5,406 nucleotides of DNA, taken from JAOUEA01 sp031364965. GTDB lineage: Bacteria; Actinomycetota; UBA4738; HRBIN12. This document shows, in pieces, positions 1 through 5,406 of this stretch. The notes beneath the pieces are model-generated. The model was given only the letters and a program-made list of their open reading frames with translations, did no database searches and was not told where the DNA came from. The stretch lies in the NCBI GenBank assembly GCA_031364965.1, contig JANLXF010000115.1:1-5406 (forward strand), read 5' to 3'. Within the stretch, counting starts at the first letter, position 1; each line of letters begins with the position of its first letter. The position numbers were made by a program, and so were the translations under genes.

Positions 1-208
1 CCCGGGCGCCCGCTGCGCGTTCGGCCGGTACAAGGACCCTGGGAGCCCGCGCGTTGGGCACCACCCGGTAGCGCTCGAGGACGTCGGCGCCGGCAGGTGG
101 CCGCCCCAGCGCCACGCCGATCCCCCGCACGCCCCCCCACAACACTTCGGCGATCCAGGCGAGATCGGAGCTCGCACCGGGGCCGAGGGACGTGCGCATG
201 TCGGTCAC
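1..208 (-). CDS. N-terminal fragment of an unidentified conserved-looking protein, cut by the left edge
   Basis: An open frame of 69 codons runs off the left edge. It is bounded upstream by an in-frame TGA at 253-251, and between that stop and the gene the only usable starts are GTG at 208 and ATG at 199. I chose GTG, but ATG is equally possible because neither has a clear Shine-Dalgarno sequence. The translation looks like real protein rather than a shadow: it begins VTDMRTSLGPGA, continues with a Trp-containing helix-like stretch (SSDLAWIAEVLWGG, residues 13-26), and then has RYRVVPNARAPRVLVP at residues 46-61. The last segment resembles the N-terminus of phosphotransferase-like proteins that sit beside glycosyltransferase genes in actinobacteria, but this is a weak recollection and no kinase motif lies inside the window. 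It is co-directional with the propeller gene and starts 50 bases after that gene's stop. The spacer holds a short all-GC hairpin (223-235) without a T-tract, so read-through is plausible. Confidence 0.55.
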   Translation of the reverse strand, partial: MTDMRTSLGPGASSDLAWIAEVLWGGVRGIGVALGRPPAGADVLERYRVVPNARAPRVLVPAERAAGAR

Positions 209-258
209 GGCCGCAAGGCTAGCCCCCGGCGGGGGGTCGCGGCCGGAGGATCACCGGT

Positions 259-1461
259 TCACCCGCGAGGCAGACCGAGCGCGTAGATCCTGCCGTCTCG
301 CACGCCGACGAACAGGCGTCCGTCCGAGATCGCGGGCGAGGTGCTGATCCCGCGAGAGAAGAACCCGCCCTCGAACTTCCAGCCCGAGTTCCACAGCTCG
401 TCTCCCGTGGCGGCGTCAAGCGCATACAGACGGTGATCGAACGACCCGAGGAACAGGATGCCGCCGGCGTACGAGGGCGACGACGTGCTGTAGTCGGCCA
501 GCGTCGCCCGCCATGCGATGCGGCCCTCGGCGACGTCGAGCGCGACCGCGTGGCCCGTCATCGTTCCGTTCGCCAGGGTCTCTCCCGTCGTCACGTAGAC
601 GCGTCCCTCGGCGACGGCCGGGGCCATCCGCACGACGCCGGTGGCGCCGTCCACCAGCGCGTCGGTCCGCCACTGCTCGCGGCCGGTCGCGGCATCGAAG
701 GCGTACACCCTCCCCCGGTCGGTGCCCACGAAGACACGACCGCCCGAGACGGCGGGCACGCCGCGTCCTCGGCCCCAGATGTCCGCGCTCCACTCGAGCT
801 CGCCGGTCGTCGCGTTCAGCGCGAACACCCGCTGCTGGTCGGAGGCGACGAAGACGAGGCCGTTCGAGGCCGACGCCGCGTCCCACACGGTCCAGGTGTG
901 ATAGCGCCAGTTCCGTCGTCCCGTGGAGGCGTCGAACGCGTAGACGTCGCCGCCTCGCGATCCCACGATCACCTGGCCCCCGGTGACGAGGGGCGGCGCC
1001 GTCACGGCGCCACCCAGATCCCGGCGCCAGCGCACGGCGCCCGTCCCCGCCGCGAACGCGTACAGGTATCCGCTGTCCGAACCCACGAACACCGCGCCAC
1101 CGGCAACCGCCGGTGAGGACCGGACGGGGCCCCCGGTCTGGCGCGACCACAAGATCAGCCCCGCGTTGGCACCCAGGGCGTAGAGCCGGCCGTCGTCGGA
1201 GCCCACGTAGATCACGCCGTTCACGACGGCGGCCGAGGAGTTGACGCCTTCCTCTGACGGCCGGGTCGCGCGAGACCACTTGATCTCGAGGCGGTCGAGC
1301 CGATCTGCGGAGAGCGCCGGGCTGGTGGCCACGCCGGTCCTCGCCGGGTTCGCGTGGTACTGCGGCCAGTCCGCCCTCGCGGACAGCGCGAACGAGAGCG
1401 TCAGCGCGCACGCGGCCACCGCGATGCGGGCGGCGGCGTGCCGGGGGGGTCGACCGAACAT
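259..1461 (-). CDS. Exported PQQ-like beta-propeller repeat protein
   Basis: This 400-residue protein appears to be a secreted eight-bladed propeller. Residues 1-30 form a type I signal peptide: a basic start (MFGRPPRH), a hydrophobic core at about 13-27, and an Ala-Arg-Ala cleavage site before Asp31. The mature chain opens with DWPQYHANPARTG, a common beginning of this family. Tandem repeats follow, each with a core like VFVGSDxGxLYAFDAxTGxxxW; their closing Trp residues are at 105, 145, 185, 224, 264, 317 and 357. The last strand set (FVGVRDGRIYALG, 384-396) has no closing Trp and probably completes its blade with the N-terminal EIKW strand (59-62). Blade 6 is irregular, with a longer hairpin (about 289-317). 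The architecture resembles BamB and PQQ-repeat proteins, but the chain is too short to be a PQQ alcohol dehydrogenase and I see no dehydrogenase catalytic region. A binding or scaffold role outside the membrane is likely, with unknown ligand. The ATG start is supported by a strong ribosome binding site and the signal peptide. VAAC (15-18) resembles a lipobox, but the hydrophobic stretch before it is too short. Confidence 0.92.
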   Translation of the reverse strand: MFGRPPRHAAARIAVAACALTLSFALSARADWPQYHANPARTGVATSPALSADRLDRLEIKWSRATRPSEEGVNSSAAVVNGVIYVGSDDGRLYALGANAGLILWSRQTGGPVRSSPAVAGGAVFVGSDSGYLYAFAAGTGAVRWRRDLGGAVTAPPLVTGGQVIVGSRGGDVYAFDASTGRRNWRYHTWTVWDAASASNGLVFVASDQQRVFALNATTGELEWSADIWGRGRGVPAVSGGRVFVGTDRGRVYAFDAATGREQWRTDALVDGATGVVRMAPAVAEGRVYVTTGETLANGTMTGHAVALDVAEGRIAWRATLADYSTSSPSYAGGILFLGSFDHRLYALDAATGDELWNSGWKFEGGFFSRGISTSPAISDGRLFVGVRDGRIYALGLPRG

Positions 1462-1546
1462 GGGTGCCTCCAGGTACGGGGGGAAGGCGCATCCAGGCTA
1501 CCGGGAACCGTGCGGGCGGCACGGGCGGACCCGCGTGCCGCGGGGA
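1462..1546 (-). other. 85-base spacer between the flippase and the propeller gene
   Basis: This is the only sizeable gap in the gene series. On the minus strand GCACG (1538-1534), CGTGC (1523-1519 region, within GCACGG/CCGTGC complementarity) and GCACG (1513-1508 arm) can form two competing hairpins. The better one pairs 1508-1513 with 1519-1524 (six base pairs, five-base loop). Only two Ts follow it, so it is a poor intrinsic terminator. TAGCCT at 1500-1495 fits the loose actinobacterial TANNNT minus-10 pattern, but no convincing minus-35 box lies upstream. The spacer could hold a promoter for the propeller gene, or the transcript may simply continue from the flippase. Confidence 0.35.
1467..1471 (-). 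promoter_or_regulatory. Ribosome binding site of the propeller gene
   Basis: On the minus strand the sequence reads TGGAGGCACCC followed by ATG. GGAGG lies five bases before the ATG at 1461, the strongest Shine-Dalgarno match in the window. It fits a gene initiated independently, unlike the overlapping genes upstream. Confidence 0.85.
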
Positions 1547-3124
1547 TCAGACCTCGGCGGTCTCGAGGCGCTCGCTCGACGCGGCGAGATCCGGAGCGGT
1601 TGCATCCCGGAGCGCCGCGAGGAAGACGTCGATCCGCAACGCGTCCCGCCACCGCAGGAGGACGGCGGTGTAGGCCGCGCCCGCCGTGATGAGGAACACC
1701 GCGAGACCGGGAACGGTGGCCCCGATCGTGAGGCGCACCGCGAGTCCGATCCCGCCGACGCAGAGCAACGCGCCGGCGACGACGATCGCGTACCCCCGCC
1801 CGAACGGTCGCATGCCGAGGAACCACCACACCTCGGTCAGGGCCAGCAGGTTGTCCACGACGATCGACACCGCCCACGCCACCGCCGCCCCCTCCATGCC
1901 GAACCGCGGGATCAGCAGCAGGTTGAGACCCACGTTCAGTCCGATCGCCACGGCCGTGTTCACGAGGTTCCACGAGCTCTTGCCGCCCATCAGCAGCACG
2001 ACGGTGACGTTGCCCGTCCCAAGGTTCACGAGCATCGCGACGGCAAGGATCGCCAGGGCGTCCTGGCCCGAGGTGAACGCGGGCCCGAACACCCGCAACA
2101 GGAGCGGGGCGAAGCATGCGAGGGTCAGAAGCAGCGGCCAGGAGACGGCGATCAACCACCACGTCGCCGTCTGGTAGAGGGTCTGGGCGCCGTCCCGATC
2201 CTCGCGCGCGAGCAAGCCGGCGATCTGTGGCGCGATCGCCAGCCGAACCGCCTGGAGCGCGAAGGTTCCCACCATCACGATGCGGCTGACCGCGGCGTAG
2301 ACGCCCACCTCGGCGGTCGGACGGAAGAGGCCGAGCAGGAGTACGTCGAACCACAGGACCGTGACCTGGAACGCGGCCGCGACCCCGCGGGGCGCCGAGA
2401 AACGCCAGAAGGAGCGGGCGATCGCGACGATCGGACGGGCCGGCAGATCGCCGGGCACCAGACGCCGGTGCACCCGCGCGAGCGCGATCATCGCGGCGAC
2501 GCACGCTGCGGCCTCGGGCAGTCCCAGGCCGGTCGCGATCCATGCCGAGCCGAGGCCGGCGGCCAGGACCGGGGCCACGAGCACGGGCTTGAGCGCGGGG
2601 GTGAGGACGCTGTCGATCGCGACGAACGGCAACATCGTGCCGAAGCCGCGCGACGCGGCGAGGGCGACCGTCGCCGTCGTCGCAAGCGGCAGGAACGGCG
2701 CGAGTCCGCGGATGAACGCCGCACCCTCGGCGCGGCGGTCGCCCACGAACCAGATCGCGAGCCGATCGGCGCCCAGCCACATGACGAGCCCCAGGACGGC
2801 CCCGGCGATCGCCGCGGGGACCACGGCGACGGCGATGATCGAGCCGATCTCCTGCGTTCGGCCCAACGCGCGGGCCCTCGAGACGAACCGCACCACGCCG
2901 CTGTCGGCTCCCAGCTCCGCGACGTTGGCCGCGATCGTGAACACCGCGATCGCGCCGAAGACCACGCCTGCGCCCCCGGGCCCAAGCGTCCGCGTGATCA
3001 TGATCGCGAGGACGAACCCGAGTGCGCCGGCGAGCACGAACCCCGCGAGGTTCAGCGTGCCGCCGCGCGCGACCGACCGGAGCTCGGGCCGCGCGGGGGG
3101 CGCCGAGATCCGGTGCTCAGACAC
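1547..3124 (-). CDS. Polysaccharide/oligosaccharide flippase, Wzx/MviN-like (MOP superfamily)
   Basis: This 525-residue integral membrane protein probably flips a lipid-linked oligosaccharide from the inner to the outer leaflet. After a short polar start (to about residue 20), hydrophobic segments follow to about residue 490, enough for 12 to 14 helices, and then a hydrophilic acidic tail. Family features include the first-helix region GGTLNLAGF...MITRTLGPGG (21-51), the loop GPAFTSGQDALAIL (347-360), and LNLLLIPRFGMEGAA (400-414), a typical Wzx-family late-helix signature. The frame stays open upstream to 3301, but that part is Arg/Ser-rich and lies over the glycosyltransferase, so I place the start at GTG 3124, which overlaps the glycosyltransferase stop by eight bases (GTGTCTGA). 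An adjacent GTG at 3127 is the alternative, and there is no ATG before helix 1. No clear Shine-Dalgarno sequence is seen, consistent with translational coupling. The substrate is inferred from the neighbouring glycosyltransferase and sulfotransferases. Confidence 0.92.
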   Translation of the reverse strand: MSEHRISAPPARPELRSVARGGTLNLAGFVLAGALGFVLAIMITRTLGPGGAGVVFGAIAVFTIAANVAELGADSGVVRFVSRARALGRTQEIGSIIAVAVVPAAIAGAVLGLVMWLGADRLAIWFVGDRRAEGAAFIRGLAPFLPLATTATVALAASRGFGTMLPFVAIDSVLTPALKPVLVAPVLAAGLGSAWIATGLGLPEAAACVAAMIALARVHRRLVPGDLPARPIVAIARSFWRFSAPRGVAAAFQVTVLWFDVLLLGLFRPTAEVGVYAAVSRIVMVGTFALQAVRLAIAPQIAGLLAREDRDGAQTLYQTATWWLIAVSWPLLLTLACFAPLLLRVFGPAFTSGQDALAILAVAMLVNLGTGNVTVVLLMGGKSSWNLVNTAVAIGLNVGLNLLLIPRFGMEGAAVAWAVSIVVDNLLALTEVWWFLGMRPFGRGYAIVVAGALLCVGGIGLAVRLTIGATVPGLAVFLITAGAAYTAVLLRWRDALRIDVFLAALRDATAPDLAASSERLETAEV

Positions 3125-4055
3125 CACGGCCGGACCGGTTCGCCCAGGCCTCGATCGTCTCGGGACGAACGAGACGGGCCGAGACCGCGAGCGCGAGGTA
3201 CGGGCGCCGTTCGAGAGGGCGGCGCCGGATGCTCCGCCACGCCCAACCCCGCGCATCCGACGGACGGCCGAGCGCCGCCTGCGCGAACGCGAGCCGGCCA
3301 TAGAGCCGGGCCGCGTTCCGCCGGTCCACGAGCACCTCCGGATGCTTGGCGGTCAGGTAGACGATCGCGTCCGCGATCGTCTGCCAACGTGCGGTGAAGA
3401 ACGAGTCGCCCGAGCGATACACGCGCACGAGCGGTTCACGTACGGCCGTGATGTCGCCCACGGCGACCGCTCGCAACAGCCACTCGTAGTCCTCCCCATA
3501 GCTCCCCGGGATCGCCTCGTCGATCGGGCCGATCGTGGTCTCGAACGCGCGCCGCCGGACGACAACCGTCGAGGGGTGGATCTCGGTCGCCCGCGAACGC
3601 AGCAGAACCTCGGGCGTCACGCGCTCGTGCGCGCAGACGCGCGCGATGCGTCGTTCCCCCGCCGCGACCTCGATCCCCGTCACCGCGACGTCCGCCCCCG
3701 ATGCCTCGAGCGCGGCGAGCTGATGGGCGAGCTTGCCGGGCAGCCATTCGTCGTCGTCGTCGCAGAACGCCAGCACTTCGCCGAAGCCGCGCTCGGCGCC
3801 GGTATTGCGCGCACCCGCGAGACCCGGGGTGCGGTCGTTGGACACGACGCGGAGCGAGCGGTCTCCCCCTTCGCGAGGGGCGACGTCGCCGAGATCGAAC
3901 GACGGGCTCTGATCGAACACGACGAGGCATTCGACCGTACCGGGGTACGCCTGGGACAGCACCGACCGGATCGCGCGGCGCAACAAGACCGGGCGTTCGC
4001 GCGTGGCGATCACCACGCTCACGGACGGCCAGTCGGCCGAGAGGGGCTCGCTCAT
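3117..4055 (-). CDS. Family 2 glycosyltransferase (GT-A fold)
   Basis: This 312-residue protein probably transfers a sugar from a nucleotide-sugar donor to a growing lipid-linked glycan on the cytoplasmic side. Visible GT2 landmarks are the nucleotide-binding first strand SVSVVIATRERPVLLRRAI (11-29), TPGLAGARNTG (76-86), the metal-binding DXD-type motif in FCDDDDEW (97-104), and the putative catalytic-base region YGEDYEW (186-192, Glu188/Asp189). The segment after about residue 235 is helical and basic with no obvious transmembrane helix, so it is likely a peripheral membrane enzyme. ATG at 4055 overlaps the sulfotransferase stop in an ATGA arrangement, and GAGG at 4068-4065 is a fair Shine-Dalgarno sequence nine bases upstream. 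The frame stays open for another 312 codons to a GTG at 4991, but that extension is low-complexity Arg/Pro/Gly protein antagonistic to the real sulfotransferase frame, so I reject a fusion. The donor and linkage cannot be told from sequence. Confidence 0.93.
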   Translation of the reverse strand: MSEPLSADWPSVSVVIATRERPVLLRRAIRSVLSQAYPGTVECLVVFDQSPSFDLGDVAPREGGDRSLRVVSNDRTPGLAGARNTGAERGFGEVLAFCDDDDEWLPGKLAHQLAALEASGADVAVTGIEVAAGERRIARVCAHERVTPEVLLRSRATEIHPSTVVVRRRAFETTIGPIDEAIPGSYGEDYEWLLRAVAVGDITAVREPLVRVYRSGDSFFTARWQTIADAIVYLTAKHPEVLVDRRNAARLYGRLAFAQAALGRPSDARGWAWRSIRRRPLERRPYLALAVSARLVRPETIEAWANRSGRGV

Positions 4056-4981
4056 GCCGCCCGACCTCGATAGCCGCCGACGACCCGCAGAGGCAAGGTG
4101 ATCGCGCCCACGATCACCCGGTCGCGCCGTGGCATCTCGTTGCGCCACGCGTCGTCGGCCACGATCTCGACGGGCCCCGTGCGGAACCGCATGGGGTTCC
4201 CCGAGATCGAGTGGTCGACGCCGAGCACCGCGGTGCGCTCGTCGGCGAAGCCGGGGTCCGTCGATGCCACCCCCGTCTGCGCGAGGATCTGTCGGGCCCA
4301 CGGCCCGGGCGCGCGGACCACGTCCTCGTACCGGGCGGCGGGACGCAGGGACCCGGGCGCCAGCCTGAGGACGGCGAACGCCGCGTTCGTGGCGAGCCAG
4401 CGGACCGCCGTCTGCACCGGGCCGGTGGTGGCCATGAAAGAGTCCGGTGCGTCGGGTCGCGCCACGGTCTTGCCCCAGGAGAACGCGACCGCACGCGGGT
4501 CGCGCACGAGCTGCAGCAAGCGAACGTCGATCCCCGGTACATGGCGCAGGACGGCGGCCGTCGAGACCTGCTTGGAGGAGTCGACGATCATGCGCGCATC
4601 GGCGGTCTGGGCCACCGCCTCGTACACGCGCCCCATCAGGTCGGCGTAGGTGCGCAGGCGCCGGGCGAAGGCCGGGGCGAGCCACGGCGCAAGCAGCAGC
4701 GGCAGGTAGCGGTTCCGGTCGACCGATCGCTGCAGCCGAAGGATCTCCGCCGCGTCGATCGAGTCCCACCCTCCGACCGCTCGGCGCCCGACCGCGTCCC
4801 AGAACCCGCACCGCCGGAAGGCCTCGCCGCACCCGCATCGCTCGTCCCTCATGAGCCCGCGATCCCACAGGAATACGAGCTCGCCCACCGAACAGGCGCC
4901 GGGCGCCTGCCCGAGGATCCGGTCGACGAGGGTGCTCCCCGAGCGCCCGAGCCCGCCGATGTAGAGGACGGGAAGGTTCAG
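4052..4981 (-). CDS. PAPS-dependent sulfotransferase with apparent CTG start
   Basis: This 309-residue protein is predicted to move sulfate from PAPS to a hydroxyl, probably of a glycan or its lipid carrier. The 5'-phosphosulfate loop is GGLGRSGSTL (9-18), preceded by the strand PVLYI. Other family landmarks are DSSK (134-137), the 3'-phosphate-binding region VRDPRAVAFSW (159-169, Arg163 and Ser168), ARYEDV (216-221), and GVDHSISGNPMRFR (254-267). A Cys cluster, C49-x-C51-x6-C58, follows the P-loop. There is no signal peptide, so it is cytoplasmic and would act before export. An in-frame TGA at 4990-4988 bounds the frame. Before the P-loop the only plausible initiator is CTG at 4981, which overlaps the preceding stop as CTGA and has a Shine-Dalgarno-like GGGGTGA upstream. 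The first conventional start, GTG at 4888, would delete the P-loop. The product identity is secure; the start codon is inferred. A frameshift error in the assembly is the main alternative. Confidence 0.88.
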   Translation of the reverse strand: MNLPVLYIGGLGRSGSTLVDRILGQAPGACSVGELVFLWDRGLMRDERCGCGEAFRRCGFWDAVGRRAVGGWDSIDAAEILRLQRSVDRNRYLPLLLAPWLAPAFARRLRTYADLMGRVYEAVAQTADARMIVDSSKQVSTAAVLRHVPGIDVRLLQLVRDPRAVAFSWGKTVARPDAPDSFMATTGPVQTAVRWLATNAAFAVLRLAPGSLRPAARYEDVVRAPGPWARQILAQTGVASTDPGFADERTAVLGVDHSISGNPMRFRTGPVEIVADDAWRNEMPRRDRVIVGAITLPLRVVGGYRGRAA

Positions 4982-5406
4982 GATCGCTCACCCCACAGGG
5001 CGTACCCGTACATCGCGATCAGCGGAGCGGTGATCGCAGACACGACGGCCCATTGACGTGGGCGGAGCGACCGGCGCCATTCGTCGTCGACCGTGACCGC
5101 GATGGGGCCTTGCAGCAGCCGCATCGGGTTCCCGTCGACCGTGTGATCGACCCCCAGGTCGGCGACGCCGTCGTGCATGAACGCGAGGTCCCCATGGGCA
5201 ACCTCCACCTCGGCCCAACGCAGGACGTCGGCGACGGTCTGCGCCGGGCGAGCGACGAGGTCCTCGTACCGCAGGAACCGCGACGGGACCCTCCGCGTGC
5301 GCACCACATGTGCGGCCGCGTTGTACAGCAGGTAGCGGATCGACGCGGCCGCCACGCCGTACCGCGGCAGATGATCACGACCGTCCCCGTCGGCGCGGAC
5401 GATCTC
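4978..5406 (-). CDS. C-terminal part of a second sulfotransferase, cut by the right edge
   Basis: 142 codons plus a stop are visible, and the frame is open to the window edge, so the gene is 5'-truncated by the window and not by a lesion. A GTG at 5355 could be mistaken for a start, but the 17 preceding codons (EIVRADGDGRDHLPRYG) read as normal protein of this family. Landmarks are RYEDLVARP (46-54) and LGVDHTVDGNPMR followed by DDEWRR. These align without gaps to the C-terminus of the complete sulfotransferase next door, with about 25 identities in 52 positions by hand count. The PAPS loop would lie to the right of the window. The stop codon TGA overlaps the proposed CTG start of the next gene, so the pair is one coupled unit. 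Family membership is clear from the paralogue; activity cannot be judged without the N-terminal half. Confidence 0.85.
   Translation of the reverse strand, partial: EIVRADGDGRDHLPRYGVAAASIRYLLYNAAAHVVRTRRVPSRFLRYEDLVARPAQTVADVLRWAEVEVAHGDLAFMHDGVADLGVDHTVDGNPMRLLQGPIAVTVDDEWRRSLRPRQWAVVSAITAPLIAMYGYALWGERS
4988..4994 (-). promoter_or_regulatory. Probable ribosome binding site for the CTG-initiated sulfotransferase
   Basis: The minus strand reads GGGGTGA, then GCGATC, then CTG at 4981. GGGGTGA can pair with the 16S rRNA 3' end (the complement of GGTGA in GATCACCTCC, plus one G-U wobble), and the spacing is six bases. It lies inside the last codons of the upstream sulfotransferase. It supports initiation at CTG without proving it. 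Confidence 0.5.

Noticed and set aside
223..235. CCCCC-GGC-GGGGG hairpin as a terminator after the propeller gene
   Set aside because: Only a five-pair stem with a three-base loop and no T-tract on the minus strand; expected by chance at this GC content.
1408..1419. Lipobox (VAAC, residues 15-18) making the propeller a lipoprotein
   Set aside because: Only five residues separate the last Arg from the Cys, too short for a hydrophobic core, while a well-placed Ala-Arg-Ala type I site follows at residues 28-30.
3125..3301. Upstream extension of the flippase frame to 3301
   Set aside because: The 59 extra residues are Arg/Ser-rich, lie over the glycosyltransferase C-terminus, and precede the normal flippase N-terminus.
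1241..3397. 718-codon open frame on the plus strand
   Set aside because: It lies antisense to the propeller start, the flippase and the glycosyltransferase end. The translation is Arg/Glu/Asp/Gly-rich low-complexity with no domain; it is the usual mirror frame of high-GC coding DNA.
2361..4073. 570-codon open frame on the plus strand
   Set aside because: Antisense to the flippase and the glycosyltransferase, both of which have recognisable family motifs. Its product has an Ala/Thr/Arg-rich first half and an Arg/Asp-rich second half and no recognisable motif.
4052..4888. Sulfotransferase starting at GTG 4888
   Set aside because: It would lack the PAPS-binding P-loop that is present in the same frame immediately upstream.
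4056..4991. Upstream extension of the glycosyltransferase frame to GTG 4991, suggesting a 624-residue fusion
   Set aside because: The extension is Arg/Pro/Gly-rich and is a shifted reading of the sulfotransferase gene. GT2 homology starts just after ATG 4055, which has its own ATGA junction and ribosome binding site.

Overview
The window is a GC-rich stretch (about 70% by eye). Every gene I can support lies on the minus strand, so transcription runs from position 5406 down to position 1. The composition, the heavy use of GTG and possibly CTG starts, the Ala/Arg/Val-rich proteins and the type of sulfotransferase suggest a high-GC actinobacterium, possibly a deep-branching or environmental lineage. 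This placement is inference: there is no rRNA or marker gene to test it.

In transcription order the layout is as follows. (1) The C-terminal 142 codons of a sulfotransferase-like protein, cut by the right edge (4978-5406). (2) A second, complete sulfotransferase with a PAPS-binding loop at its extreme N-terminus (4052-4981). (3) A family 2 glycosyltransferase (3117-4055). (4) A multi-spanning oligosaccharide flippase of the Wzx/MviN-like fold (1547-3124). (5) After an 85-base gap, an exported beta-propeller protein of the PQQ-like repeat type (259-1461). (6) After a 50-base gap, the first 69 codons of an unidentified protein cut by the left edge (1-208).

Genes 1 to 4 are joined by stop/start overlaps (CTGA, ATGA and GTGTCTGA) and are almost certainly one translationally coupled operon. 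Together they look like part of a surface-glycan locus: a cytoplasmic glycosyltransferase adds a sugar, one or two cytoplasmic PAPS-dependent sulfotransferases may sulfate the glycan or its precursor, and the flippase moves the lipid-linked product across the membrane. The propeller protein would act outside the membrane, but its link to the glycan is only positional. No mobile element, RNA gene or CRISPR array is visible, and no gene-free stretch exceeds 100 bases.

The most notable point is the complete sulfotransferase. Its P-loop can be translated in frame only from a CTG codon that overlaps the stop codon of the preceding gene. The usual start codons in that frame lie downstream of the P-loop, so automated gene callers would probably truncate it.
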